A stretch of 55,881 nt of DNA from Thraustochytrium sp. TN22 (GCA_013306675.1 JABLUY010000242.1:1-55881); one strand, 5' to 3'; positions 26,724 to 36,772 are shown, counted from the stretch's first letter. Notes: generated by a model from the sequence alone, not told the origin. Made by a program: numbers and translations.

Positions 26724-27542
26724 TCAGTTGGCGGGCCCGTGGCGCTTGTCGCGGCGGTACACGCGGCCGAGGTGGTCGCGGAAGGCGTTGCGCTTGGCGT
26801 AGTCTTGCTTGATCTGCGCGACGCGCCAGCGTGGTGGCCGCGCCGGCATGCCAGCCTCCTTGTCAACCCGCATGTACTTCATGATCTCCTTGAAGTTGTC
26901 CGGGATGTACTGGTCGGTGCGCTGGCGGTGCTTGATCCAGCGGTGCACTTGGCTCATGGCCATGTGGTTGCGCACGATCATCTGCACGCTGGCGACGTCG
27001 ACGCCAGCCGAGGTGGCGATGCGGTCCATCTCGTTGGGGCCCAGCGGCGTCTCGCCGCTGAGCTCCTTGGACGTCATGACGTCGAAGGTGTTGAGCAGGC
27101 TCTCAACCTGCTCCTTGCCGGTCGCCTCGCTCACGCCCGGGATCTTGCTGAGCCAGTACTTGTAGCCCTCCGACTGGCCCTTGAGGTCGTTCTGGATGAT
27201 GTCGCGGAAGACGGAGAGCGGGAAGGAGTCGTGGTCCTTCATGACCTCGATGAAGCGCTTCTCCGACTTGGCCGTCTCCTTCTGCTGGTTGTCCGCCGCG
27301 CGGGTCTCGAGCGACTTGGTCAGCCGCTGGAAGAAGCCCTCCATGCGCACGCCCGTGGGCCGCGCCACCATCATCCCGCGCGCCTGCGCGAGCGTGAGCG
27401 CCGGCGTCCGCGTCACCACCTGCGCCTGCGCGAGCGCCGCGGCCGCCGGCGCCCGCGCCAGCTCGCCGCCCGCCTGCGCCGCCGCCGCCGCGCGCGCCGC
27501 GCTGCCGCCGCGCCGCGCCGCGCGCCGCGCCACCTGCTGCAT
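26724..27542 (-). CDS. SRP54/Ffh M-domain-like protein, putative mitochondrial
   Basis: About 272 aa from the ATG at 27542 (an upstream ATG at 27803 would add a low-complexity Ala/Arg extension). The first ~65 residues are rich in Ala, Arg and Gln with no acids until a single Glu, as in mitochondrial presequences. From ~115 to ~215 the protein follows the M domain of the signal recognition particle GTPase: FPLSVFRDI, then a LSKIPGVSE turn, LLNTFDVMTSKELSG, then DRIATSAGVDVASVQMIV. In SRP54 this Met-rich helical domain binds signal peptides and 7S RNA. The NG GTPase half is missing here. The basic C-terminal tail could contact RNA. A mitochondrial ribosome or insertion role is possible but not shown. 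Confidence 0.68.
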   Translation of the reverse strand: MQQVARRAARRGGSAARAAAAAQAGGELARAPAAAALAQAQVVTRTPALTLAQARGMMVARPTGVRMEGFFQRLTKSLETRAADNQQKETAKSEKRFIEVMKDHDSFPLSVFRDIIQNDLKGQSEGYKYWLSKIPGVSEATGKEQVESLLNTFDVMTSKELSGETPLGPNEMDRIATSAGVDVASVQMIVRNHMAMSQVHRWIKHRQRTDQYIPDNFKEIMKYMRVDKEAGMPARPPRWRVAQIKQDYAKRNAFRDHLGRVYRRDKRHGPAN

Positions 27543-28438
27543 GCTGCCGCCTGCGCCCCGCTGCGCCGCTCGCCGGGCTCCCGCCGGCCGCTCGGCCGGG
27601 CCGCGCTCCTCCGCCGCGCGCTCCGCCGCCGCCGCGAGCCTCCGCGCGCTCCGGGCCTGCCGCGCGCCGCCGCGCCGCGCCGCGCCGCGCCGCGCCGCCT
27701 GCGCCGCGCTGCAGCGCCGCGCCGCCGCCCATCCTTGGGCCGCTTCTTCGGCCGCTTTCCGCCGCCGTGCACGACTTCGGGTTGGCCACTTTTCTTGTCT
27801 CATTTGCTTCAAACTTCAAGTTCAACAATTTTTTTTCGGCCGCCCAAGTCACTGATCACGGGCACTCTGACTCATGATGATTGACAATGATGGACGATGA
27901 TCGCGGCTCTCTGAGTCGGCGAGGAGGAGGGCCACGAGGACGAGGACGAAATCGAGGACGAGAGGACGAGAGGACGGGAGGACGAGACGAGACGACAAGA
28001 CGACAAAAGACGACAAGACGACAACGACAACGACAAGAGACGACAAGAGACGACAAGAGACGACAAGACGACGAAAGACGGCAAGACAGCAAAAGACGAC
28101 AAGACGACAAGACGACAACAGACGACAAGACGACAAAAGACGACAAGACGACAGAAGACAAAAGACGACAAGACGACCGGTCGGCTTCTGTGTGCAGACT
28201 GCCTGTTTAGGAGCGGGGCGGGCGCGGGGTGAACACGTGCGATTTTTGCGATTGTTGCAAAAGGATGGAGTCATGCGCATTGCGCTTACGAGAGCTCAAA
28301 GGGTGAGACAGACGAACGCCGGACTCCCAGCAGTTTGGCGGAGGCGATGCATGCGTCCAGGTTTCTTCAGAGAAAAAAAAAATGTCTCAGCTCTTTGCTT
28401 GGCGGAATGTTCGCCTGCGCTCGGGAATTGTGGCAGAA
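27543..28438. other. Intergenic upstream of M-domain gene, downstream of XPG
   Basis: About 900 bp. It comprises GC-rich Ala/Arg-coding-like sequence to about 27770, an AT-rich patch with a T run at 27829-27836, the T-free repeat tract (27953-28180, listed separately), and a less structured end with an A run at 28373-28381. Confidence 0.45.
27953..28180. repeat. T-free GACGACAAGA minisatellite
   Basis: 228 consecutive plus-strand bases without T. It is built from variants of GACGACAAGACGACAAAA and GACGACAAGA. Open frames on both strands through it are compositional. It sits upstream of the M-domain gene. Confidence 0.9.
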
Positions 28439-31400
28439 TCAGGCCGTGGGATCCTCCTTGTTGCCCTTCTTCTTCTTCTTCGACTTTGCGCTGGCATCTG
28501 GATCATCGAGGTCAACACCAACGGCGTTGACGAAGCGGACGCGACCACGACCGCCCTTGGAGCCGACCTCCGGAGCAGAACTCATGCCCTTGATGACCTT
28601 CTGCAGACGCTTGGAGCGCACGGCGGCAAAGCGGGACTCGTCGCGGTAGGAGACGACAAAGGAATCAAGCGTGCTCTGCACGCTGCGCTCGCGGAAGGCG
28701 CGCAGAGGACGCTCGATCTGCGCGTCCGTGTCGGCGGCACTCCAGCCGAGCTTGGTGAAAAGGTAGCGCCGGATCTCGTCCACCTGCGGTTCGCGGAACT
28801 CAAAGCGGAAGCTGCGGTCCAGCGGCGCCACGATGGGCTTCTCGTAGGCCTCGAGCACTTGCTTGGACGGAAAGGTCTCCGGAACCACCCAGCGCTCGCG
28901 CGCCTTGCGGTGCGAGCGCTTGAACTCGCGCTGCAACGGGGGCTCATTCGCGCCGGCCGCGTTGCCGTCCAGCTCCGGTGGAGAGTTCACCCACTTTCGA
29001 AAGTCCGCCATGTCCTCGAACGCCTGCACAATCTCCGACGCATTCACCACACCGATGCCCTTGATACCTGTCGTATAGTCGCTGCCCAGCAGCAGCGCCA
29101 TGCGTATCATGCGCGCGCGGTTCAGCCCGAGCTCCTGCTCCACATCTGCGGTCTTGTACGCCTCCACGTACTTGCGATCGTCGAAGATGTTTTTGTACAC
29201 GTTGCGCGCGCCGAACAAGAAGGCGTCGCAGTCATCCGTCACCACGCCGTCCACCACGCCGGCCATTTCCAGCTCTGCGCACTGCGCCTCCGCCTCCATG
29301 GGGGACTCCACGTAGGGCAGGCCAAACAGCTGCAGTAGCTCCTTGACATCTTCTAGCATCACGGGCGTCACCGTCTCCGAATCGCGCTGCGCTGTGTTGC
29401 GCGCGCGCAGCAGCGCCTCCTTCTCCTCCACGAGCCCACGCCGCGCCGCCTGCAGGCGCCGGTCACGCTCCTCGGGTGACTCGTCGCGCGGCGGCGCCGG
29501 GGCGCGGCGTGCCGTGGGCGGTGCCACAACGCTGGTCGCGCCTGCGTTGAGGCTCGACGCTTCCTCCCCGAGCGCATCTTCCTCGTCCAGGGCAGCTTCG
29601 GCTTCCTTTTGGACACGCAGCGCATCTTCCTCGTCCAGGGCAGCTTCGGCTTCCTTTTGGACACGCATCTCCTCGGCCTCCAGGTTAAGAGCCTCCTCGT
29701 CCGCAAGGTCGACGTCCACAGACTCCTCGTCTGACTCAGCGCCGGCGTCGGCCGCTTCCGCCATGGCCATGTCCGCGTCTGCCTTGGACGCAGAGGCCGT
29801 GGGGACGGATGTTGGCACGCTCTTGACAGGCTCAGAATATGGTGTCTCGGTTTGTGCTGGGACTGGAGCCTCGTCACGGGAAGCAACGGGCTCCGCTGCG
29901 ACAGGCGCCGTGGTGATCGGCGCTGTGGTGAAGGCAGGAGCGGCCGGCGCAGGAGCGGCCGGCGCAGGAGCGACCGGCGCAGCGGCTTCCGTCAGAGCCT
30001 CCCTCGCCTCGGCCCCACCCTCGGAAGCAGCCGAGCGCTCCTGGCCCTCGGCTCGGGGACCCGCCATGTGCGCATGCAGCGCTTTGGGCAACCGCAGAGT
30101 CACGGCCTTGACCTCGTTCGCAGGCGTCTCGAACTTGATGGACTGCAGAAAGTCATCGTCCTCTGAATCTGAATCGTCCTCCGAACCCTCGTGGGTTTTC
30201 GCCGGCGGGGCAGACGCCGCGCTCTCCGTGGCTCGTGCCGTGACTGTCTGTTTTGGCGCCCCGTTATCAGAGGACGAGTCCTCGTCCACATCAAAGACTT
30301 CCACAGGCTGTTGTGCTGCGGGCTTGGGTGCGGACGATGACGCTCGCGAGGGCTTTCGCTCCAACTCGTCGTCGCTGGAGTCAAGGCTCGCTTGCTCCGC
30401 CCCGAGATGAGCAGGCTGCGGCTTGGCAGGCGCTCGCGCGCGCTTCACGACCTCCACGCTAGCACCCTCCTCCTCCTCCTCCTCGTCGTCGTCGTCGTCG
30501 GCCAAGATGACCTTGCGACGTTTGCTGGTGTGCGCAAGACTCTCTCGCTTGGCGCGCTCAAGCTCGCTCGCCTCGGCGTCAGCCAAACTGGCCCTTTTCG
30601 CAGCCTCGAGGCCGTCGTCTCCGTCGTCCTCGTCGTCCTCGTCGCTGTCGACGCTGCGCACGTCGCCATGAACGCCGCCTTTGCGGAGTTGTCGACGCGG
30701 ACGAGCATCTTTCGCTGCCTTCCCCCCTTGAGCGTGCGCGGTCTTCGCGGCAGCCTGCGCCGCAGCGCTGGCCTTGCGCTTACTCACGGCGTGGCGGACC
30801 GCGTTGGCTGCCCACGACGTCAGGTGGGAGGCGGTCTGCATGGCCTTGGTGAGCGCCTCCTCGCTCTCGGCGACGCCGTTGGTGCCGCTTGCCGCGGATT
30901 CGTCGGTGAAGAAGGTCTCCGAGAACTTGCCGGGCTTCTGCGCGAGAATGGCGGCAAGCGTGGACTCCTGTGCGTTGCGGCGAGCGGCCGCAGCGGCCAC
31001 GGGAGAGGCCTGCGTGGCGTTGTCCTTGAGCACGTACTTGGTGTTGGCGTCCGAAGCGATGCGCTTGCCGTCGCCCGAGGCCTTGGCCAGGTGCGACTCC
31101 ATGGTGTCGAGGCGCTTTTTGAGCTGCACGTCCTTGAGAAAGTGCGAGAGCTGCATGCGCGAGTACCTGCGCGGGTCGCCGGCGACCGGGATGAACTCGT
31201 TGCGCTTCGACTCGCGCTGGCGGCGCTTGTCCTTGAGCCGGGCGATGACCTCAAACTGGAGCCGTTGCGGCAGCACGTCCAGCGAGGTGATGTCTACCGT
31301 GCCGTCGGCCATCACCGGGAGCTGCTCGATGATCTCCTCGACCTGTTCCGACACATCCGCGAAGATGTCATCCGCGTCCTCGGTCGCCCGGCCCTTGCTC

Positions 31401-32125
31401 GCTGCCGCGACCGTCTCGTCCTTGGACATGGCCTCGATGTCGGCGGCCAGGTCGACGACAGCGGCGCCGGCCGACGCAATCTTCTGCGCCTTGGCCGCCG
31501 CAGCCGGCTGCACGGACCCGGTCTGTGACCAGGAGATGCCGAGCGGGAGATCCTCGTCGTCTTCGTCCTCGTCTTCATTTTCCACGGCCTGTGCGGCCGC
31601 GGCAGGGGCGGCGGTGGCGCCCACGCCCGCGCCCGTGCCAGTGCCCTGCTTGGAGGCTGGGCCGGCGCGGGACATGACAAAGTCGCCTGCGACGCCCGCC
31701 TGCTGCGGCTGCTGCGGCTGTTGCGGCTGCTGCTGCGCATTGGCGCCGGCGGCCTGCGCCTGCGTGACCTCGCGCATGAGCATCTGGTTGAGCAGCAGCT
31801 TCTGCGCGGCACGCTTGAGCATGCGCTCATTAAAGTCCGCCTTGGCGCGGCGCGCCTCACGGATGCGGCGCTTGAGCACCGGCACGCCGCCGTCGAAGAC
31901 GAAGAGCGGCTTGATCTTATTGGCCAGCAGCTTGAGAATGCGCCGCAGCGAGCCGAGCACGTGCGCGTTCGGTATCATGCGCCCGTCCTCCTTGGAGCGC
32001 ATCGCTTTGATGAACTGCGTCAGCCAGATGCTCGCGTCCACGGCCACCACCTTGCCCTGCAGCGTCTGCACGTCCACGCGCCGTCCCACCGGCGCCAGCA
32101 GGCGCCACAGCCCGTGCACGCCCAT
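28439..32125 (-). CDS. ERCC5: XPG/RAD2-type structure-specific DNA endonuclease
   Basis: 1228 aa from the ATG at 32125. This is the nucleotide-excision-repair 3' flap/bubble nuclease that works with TFIIH. The N nuclease region starts MGVHGLWRLLAPVGRRVDV, with metal-binding Asp residues in VVAVDASIWL and LFVFDGG. A long acidic disordered spacer (~120-900), typical of XPG rather than FEN1 or EXO1, follows. The I region (~917-1060) has YVESPMEAEAQCAELE, VVTDDCDAFLFGA and LLLGSDYTTGIKGIG, so all catalytic acids are present. A PCNA-box-like QSTLDSFV lies near the C-terminus, followed by a Lys-rich nuclear localisation signal. Length is close to human XPG (1186 aa). The spacer contains a perfect 16-residue duplication and Ala/Pro repeats. 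Confidence 0.95.
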   Translation of the reverse strand: MGVHGLWRLLAPVGRRVDVQTLQGKVVAVDASIWLTQFIKAMRSKEDGRMIPNAHVLGSLRRILKLLANKIKPLFVFDGGVPVLKRRIREARRAKADFNERMLKRAAQKLLLNQMLMREVTQAQAAGANAQQQPQQPQQPQQAGVAGDFVMSRAGPASKQGTGTGAGVGATAAPAAAAQAVENEDEDEDDEDLPLGISWSQTGSVQPAAAAKAQKIASAGAAVVDLAADIEAMSKDETVAAASKGRATEDADDIFADVSEQVEEIIEQLPVMADGTVDITSLDVLPQRLQFEVIARLKDKRRQRESKRNEFIPVAGDPRRYSRMQLSHFLKDVQLKKRLDTMESHLAKASGDGKRIASDANTKYVLKDNATQASPVAAAAARRNAQESTLAAILAQKPGKFSETFFTDESAASGTNGVAESEEALTKAMQTASHLTSWAANAVRHAVSKRKASAAAQAAAKTAHAQGGKAAKDARPRRQLRKGGVHGDVRSVDSDEDDEDDGDDGLEAAKRASLADAEASELERAKRESLAHTSKRRKVILADDDDDEEEEEEGASVEVVKRARAPAKPQPAHLGAEQASLDSSDDELERKPSRASSSAPKPAAQQPVEVFDVDEDSSSDNGAPKQTVTARATESAASAPPAKTHEGSEDDSDSEDDDFLQSIKFETPANEVKAVTLRLPKALHAHMAGPRAEGQERSAASEGGAEAREALTEAAAPVAPAPAAPAPAAPAFTTAPITTAPVAAEPVASRDEAPVPAQTETPYSEPVKSVPTSVPTASASKADADMAMAEAADAGAESDEESVDVDLADEEALNLEAEEMRVQKEAEAALDEEDALRVQKEAEAALDEEDALGEEASSLNAGATSVVAPPTARRAPAPPRDESPEERDRRLQAARRGLVEEKEALLRARNTAQRDSETVTPVMLEDVKELLQLFGLPYVESPMEAEAQCAELEMAGVVDGVVTDDCDAFLFGARNVYKNIFDDRKYVEAYKTADVEQELGLNRARMIRMALLLGSDYTTGIKGIGVVNASEIVQAFEDMADFRKWVNSPPELDGNAAGANEPPLQREFKRSHRKARERWVVPETFPSKQVLEAYEKPIVAPLDRSFRFEFREPQVDEIRRYLFTKLGWSAADTDAQIERPLRAFRERSVQSTLDSFVVSYRDESRFAAVRSKRLQKVIKGMSSAPEVGSKGGRGRVRFVNAVGVDLDDPDASAKSKKKKKGNKEDPTA
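29571..29666. repeat. Perfect 48-bp tandem duplication in the XPG spacer
   Basis: 29571-29618 is repeated exactly at 29619-29666, adding 16 residues (RVQKEAEAALDEEDAL) to the acidic spacer. Exact identity suggests a recent event. Confidence 0.9.
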
Positions 32126-32329
32126 GCCAGCGCGCGCGCGCCGCGCCCGCGCCCGCCGCCGCTCCGCCCTCGCGCCGCGCCCGGCGCAGTTCCGTGCCTG
32201 CCGCGCGCGCGCTCGAGCCCCTCGCGCTCCCGCTCATGCTCACGCTCATGCTCACGCTCATGCTCGTGCTCATGCCCATGCTCATGCCCAGACCCGCGCT
32301 CGTGCTCGCGCTCGCGCGCGGGGTCCGCG
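32126..32329. repeat. Short intergenic with CTCATG repeats (XPG promoter)
   Basis: About 200 bp between the XPG start and the stop of the next gene. From 32231 to 32289 there are GCTCATGCTCAC / GCTCATGCCCAT hexamer-type repeats. Any XPG promoter must overlap this. Confidence 0.6.
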
Positions 32330-32715
32330 TCAGCGCGGCGGCGGCGCGGCGCGGCGCAGCGCGGCCTCCAGCGCGCGCGCCGCCGCCTCGGCGGCCACGG
32401 CGGCGCGCAGGCGCGCCAGGCGCGCGGCCTGCGCGCGCGCGGCGAGCGCCACGCCGCAGCTCGACGACGAGCAGACCACGGCCACCGCGGCCAGCGTCTC
32501 GCTCGGCGCGGCGGCGCGGCGCGCGGCGGCGCGCGGCTCGAGGCGAAGCTCGCCGGCCTGCTCGTGGGCGCCGCCGGCGTCGCGGTCGCCGTGCACGAGG
32601 AGAAGGAGGTCGGCGTCGACGTCGGGGTCGACGTCGGCGTCGACGTCGGCGTCGCGGGCGGCGGCGCGGGGCCTGGGGCTGGGCGCGGAGGACGACGGCT
32701 GGTTGACGCGCGAGA

Positions 32716-32772
<57 letters not shown>

Positions 32773-34348
32773 GGGCGACGGCACGGTGGCTGGGGCTAAG
32801 CGAGGAGGAGGACGGCTGGCTGACGCGCGAGACGGCGGCCTCCAGCGCGTCCTGCACGGCGACGCGGGCGGCGAGGCGGAGGTCGGCGGCCTCCTCGTCG
32901 ACGGGCGAGGCCGGCGAAGGGCTGAGCGGCTCGCGCAGCTTGCGGCGCGTCTGCTCGCGCACGGCGCGGTCCACGCGCATGGCTTGGTCCTGGATGAAGC
33001 AGTGGCGCGCCACGAGCTTCTTCTGCAGCTCGACGCGACGGTACGTGAGGCTCTTGGTCACGCGCTGGAACTTGTTGCGCAGCGCCTCCAGCTCCGGCGG
33101 CGCGCGCATGGTGGGCCTGCGCAGGCGCGCCTCCTGCTTCTGCAGCGCCTCCTGCAGCTGCGCCACGGCCGCCTCCAGCGTGCAGATGACCTCCTGGCTC
33201 GCCGCAATGTCCGCGTCCATGCGTTCCAGCTTGCTACGGCTGTCCCGCCTGAAGGCGTGCAGGTCTGTCTCGCTGAGTGGCGGCAGCTCCTTCGGGTTCG
33301 CCAGGGCCGTCGCGACGGAAAAGGTCGGCGGCGGGTCTGCGCACTGGCACGGCCGGGAGGCGGCCGGTACCGGGGCGCAGGCGGCCTCGTCCGCATCGAG
33401 GCGCTGCAGGGGCTCCAGCTTGGCGCCCGCGTTCGGCTTGCGGCGCCGCGGGGCCGCCTCGCCGCTCGGGGAGGCAGGCGCGCCCTCCGAATCGTCCTCG
33501 CCGTCGCGCTTGCGCTGCCGCGCCCGCGCCTGCTCGCGCTCCTCGACCAGTATCGCCCACGCCATGGCCATGCGTCGGTCGCCGAGCGCGGCGATCTGGC
33601 TCGTGTCCTGCGCGTCATCCGGGAGCGCGTCTTGCGCCTCCGGGACGGCCGGCTCGCCGGCAGCGTCCGCGGGCAGCAAGAACGGGTTGCCGCCCAGGCG
33701 GAAGTGCTCCGGGTCCCGGCGCAGCGTCGAGGCGATAGCCCTTCGCAGGTCGTCCTTGGCGTCGAGCGGGTTGAGATCGACGAGCATGCGCAGCAGGTAG
33801 TTGCGGTTCTCAAAGACAAAGGGCAGCGGCTCCGGCAGGCAGGCGCGCCACTTGGAGATGGCCTCCACGGCGAGCAGCGTGGCGTGGCGCACCTCGTGCA
33901 GCAGCTGGAAGATGGGCTTGCGAGGCGGGCCCGGGTCCGCCTCCGCGTGCGCCAGCAGCAGGCCCACCAGCTCCTCACGCTCCAAGATGCGCTTGATCAC
34001 GTTCATCTCCACGCCCTTGACCTCGTCGTCCACCAGCTGCAGGGTCACGCCGGCCTTGCCCTTGCGGCCTTTGCGGCCGACGTCCAGCTGCACCTGCGTC
34101 GCGCCCGCGACCTGCGGTTCGGGCTCCAGAAGCGCGAGCGCAGCCTGCGCCTGCGCGTGCTTGCCCTTGCCTCCGCGCAGCAGCGCCCGACGCTGGCGCT
34201 CTACGCGCTCGCGCTCGGCCCTGCGCAGCGCGCGGTCGCGGCCCGCATCGTACGCGGGAATGCCGCACTCAGACGTAGGGAACTGCGTGCGCCACGCCGG
34301 CCGCTCTGGCGCAGGCTTGCGCCGCTGTGCACGCGCGTGGTCCGCCAT
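32330..34348 (-). CDS. Conserved-looking coiled-coil protein of unknown function
   Basis: About 672 aa from the ATG at 34348; upstream frame to 34747 reads like untranslated DNA. The N-terminus is basic (MADHARAQRRKP), followed by RTQFPTSECGIPAYDAGRDRALR. A globular-looking segment (~100-250) contains MNVIKRILEREELVGLLLAHAE and KWRACLPEPLPFVFENRNYL, with aromatic and Asn residues that look selected. Residues ~390-510 form a coiled coil. The C-terminal ~150 residues are low complexity with Asp-Ala repeats, then an Ala/Arg tail. I recognise no named family. The mix of a basic start, a compact helical core and a coiled coil is seen in many axonemal proteins, but that is only an impression. Confidence 0.6.
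32717..32770. repeat. (GGCGTC)9 hexamer repeat, coding
   Basis: Nine hexamer copies, read on the minus strand as Asp-Ala repeats in the coiled-coil protein. A related GTCGAC/GTCGGC run lies at 32606-32660. Confidence 0.85.
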
Positions 34349-34853
34349 GCCGCCGCTGCTGGTCGCGCACTTGCTCGTCGCGCGCGTGCGCGCGAGCGAC
34401 TGCTCCAGCGAGCGATGTCCTCTTGGCAGCAGCCGCAGCAGGCGAGCATTGGCAAGAAGCGGCAAAAGGCTGCGAGAAGCGGCGTGAAGACGAGAAGCGG
34501 CGAGACGCGGCGAGAACAGCGAGTCCAAGTTCGCTTTTGCCGCGCGCGAACCAGCTGTGGGTGTGCGACGCGCGGCGCGGACCCCGGGGCGGCTAACCAA
34601 GACGCAGCCTACTACAAGCGACTCGGACGGGCAAGCATACGGGGTCGGGAAGGGGAGGAGTACATGCGTCCTGGCACGACGCGTCAGGCACAACGCTCCA
34701 CGTGTCATGGCGCGGTGCCTCAAGCGTCCTGGCCTATTCGATACCAAGAGGTCTTGCTTGCCGTTCTCAAGAGGTCTTGCTTGCCGTCCGGATTCTTAGC
34801 GTCGGCAACGCTTCAAGTGCCAGGGCAAAGAGATAGTAGGAGACTTGTGGAGC
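34349..34853. other. Intergenic with 23-bp duplication and an AIMP1 3'-end relic
   Basis: About 500 bp. A 20-bp unit (CAAGAGGTCTTGCTTGCCGT) occurs at 34745-34764 and 34768-34787. Read on the minus strand, 34745-34815 resembles the last coding part of the adjacent AIMP1 gene (GACGC-AAGAA-CC, GACGGCAAGCA), so it looks like a decayed partial duplication. Confidence 0.5.
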
Positions 34854-36164
34854 TTATGAGACGGTGCCACCGGCGATGGAGGGCACGGAGCAGGGGCCCT
34901 TGGAGGTGACGAAGAGATGCTGCTTGCCGTCCTCGCCGACCCAGCAGGGGTTCTTGGCGTCGGTGGTCTTGAGGTTGGGGGCGACGGCCTCGAAGATCTT
35001 CTTCTTGGCAATCTGCGAGGGCGCCACGGGCTCAAAGGGACCGCCCTCGATGCCGTCAAAGGTGACGCGCTCGCCGACCTCGGCGCCCGCAGGCGGGTCA
35101 ACGATCTCCACGGCAGTGTGGTCGGCGTTGCTCGCGCAAAGCACCATGCCGTTGGACGTGTAGCCGGCGAGCTTGCGCGGCTTGAGGTTGCAGAGAACGA
35201 GGACGAGACGGCCCTCCAGCTCGGAGGCGTCCTTGTAGAACGCGCGCAGGCCCGAGGCGATGGGGCGCGGCTCCGCCTCGCCCACGTCGATGGTCTCGCA
35301 ATAGAGCTTGTCGGACTCCTCGTGGTTCCAGCACTTGGTGATCTTGCCCACACGAATGTCCAGCTTGGTGACGATGGGCTGGTCGTCGTCGGCCGGCGGC
35401 GCAGGGGCGCCACCCTTCTTCTTGCCGTCGCCGCCCTTGGCCGCCTCCTTGCCGCTGCCCTTGCCGCCCTTGCCGCCCTCCTTGGCCGGCGCGCCGCCGG
35501 CCGGAGCAGCCGCCGCCGCCTCCGCCTTCTTGTCCTTGCCCTTGCCCTTGCCCTTGGCATCCTTGGCGTCCTTGGCGCCCTCGGTGCGCGCAGACTTGGC
35601 GGCCGGCGGCGCGGCCGCAGCGCCAGCCTCCGGCAGCTTCGCCAGCACGTCCGGGTCCGGGAACTTGACCTGCTTCAGGTCCGCGCCGGCGGACGCCTGC
35701 ACGTTCTCGTCGAGCTGCAGCGAGTTGAACCAGCGGCAGGCCGCCGGCAGCGTGGACGCCGTCTGCGGCTGGAAGCTGCCGCGCAGCGCCCAAAAGAGCG
35801 CCACGTCCGCCAGCGAAGGGTACAGCGCCGAGGCCACAAAGGCCTGCGTCTGCAGGCAGCTGTCGAGCTGCTTGAGCACCTCTCCAGCGCGCGCCTCGTC
35901 GCCGTTCACCACATCCTGCGACTTGACGCTCAGCCACTGCGCCACGCGGGCCTGCTCCTCCGGCGTGCGCCCCAGCCATCGCTGCTGCACCTCCGCCGGC
36001 GCCTTGGCGGCCTCCACCGCCGCGCGAAGCTGCGTGTTGACCTGCTCCGCGCGCGAGGCCGCCTCGTTCGCCACCGCGGCCGCCAGCTCCGCCACCGCGC
36101 CGCCCGCGCCGGCGCTGCGCAGCACCACGCCCGCCACGAACTGCAGCTCGCCGCGCGCCGCCAT
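34854..36164 (-). CDS. AIMP1: AIMP1/Arc1-type tRNA-binding cofactor (GST-C plus EMAP II)
   Basis: 436 aa from the only ATG near the start (36164). Residues ~1-190 are helical and resemble a GST-C-like domain (SLADVALFWALRGSF, RWFNSLQ), as in Arc1p and other multi-synthetase-complex proteins. A Lys/Ala/Gly-rich linker (~200-265) follows. From ~268 to the end is a complete EMAP II module: the OB-fold tRNA-binding domain with KLDIRVGKITKCWNHEESDKLY, GLRAFY and NLKPRKLAGYTSNGMVLCAS, then the C-terminal extension ending in GPCSVPSIAGG. Such proteins deliver tRNA to methionyl- and other tRNA synthetases in the cytosol. There is no synthetase catalytic domain, so it is a cofactor and not MetRS itself. 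Confidence 0.9.
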   Translation of the reverse strand: MAARGELQFVAGVVLRSAGAGGAVAELAAAVANEAASRAEQVNTQLRAAVEAAKAPAEVQQRWLGRTPEEQARVAQWLSVKSQDVVNGDEARAGEVLKQLDSCLQTQAFVASALYPSLADVALFWALRGSFQPQTASTLPAACRWFNSLQLDENVQASAGADLKQVKFPDPDVLAKLPEAGAAAAPPAAKSARTEGAKDAKDAKGKGKGKDKKAEAAAAAPAGGAPAKEGGKGGKGSGKEAAKGGDGKKKGGAPAPPADDDQPIVTKLDIRVGKITKCWNHEESDKLYCETIDVGEAEPRPIASGLRAFYKDASELEGRLVLVLCNLKPRKLAGYTSNGMVLCASNADHTAVEIVDPPAGAEVGERVTFDGIEGGPFEPVAPSQIAKKKIFEAVAPNLKTTDAKNPCWVGEDGKQHLFVTSKGPCSVPSIAGGTVS

Positions 36165-36772
36165 CCTCGCCTGGCCTCGACTGCGCCTCCGCCTGTGCCC
36201 TCGCCAGCGCTTCTCGATTTGATCCTCGATCTTGGCTTGCGCGGCCGCGGCGGCCACGGCGCCAGCCGCCACCGGGCTGGCCACACGTGCCGCGGACCCC
36301 GTGCGCGCTCGCGCGGGGACCCGTCATCGCAAGTCAAACTCGGACTCGAGCTCACTGACAGCTCAGGAGCGGCAGTGACGCCGCGTGGTGGCTCAGACTC
36401 CGACGCTGCATGTGGTCGCGAGCCCCCTGCTTTCCCACGTTTGGATGGCGGCGACGCGGCTCGGTTGAGGCAAGAGGAGCAGCGTCAACTTTTTTGGAAT
36501 AAAAGATTGTCTTGCCGGTCGGGCGCAGCAAACTTGTCAGCCTTGGAGCGCCTTGGAGCACTCGTGTCTTGGTATGGTTTCGTCTGGGCTGCCAGGAGCT
36601 GCGAGGCCTGCTTGCGAGGCTTCCTTGCGAAAGTTGTGTCATGATCAAAGATGAGGTGCACACCAGGGGGTAGTACCCGCGTCAGTGGCACACACGTGGT
36701 TCGAGTTTGCGGCCACCTTCACTGTCAAGTCAGACAGATCAGCAGCGTCAGGAGCAGTGCCGGGTCGGCGCG
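36165..36772. promoter_or_regulatory. Divergent promoter, AIMP1 / TRAF-finger gene
   Basis: About 600 bp head-to-head. The AIMP1 side is GC-rich and the centre (36480-36700) is AT-richer, with TTTTTTGGAATAAAAG near 36488. No gene is supported inside. Confidence 0.4.

Noticed and set aside
27881-28280. Frames on both strands through the GACGACAAGA tract
   Set aside because: Pure repeat translation (Asp/Lys/Arg/Gln or Ser/Val/Leu runs) with no start context or domain.
30774-34909. Very long plus-strand frames (over 1000 codons) opposite the XPG and coiled-coil genes
   Set aside because: They mirror strongly GC-biased third positions of the minus-strand genes, and are rich in Arg/Ser/Ala or His/Val runs without domains. 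The minus strand has the clear XPG motifs.
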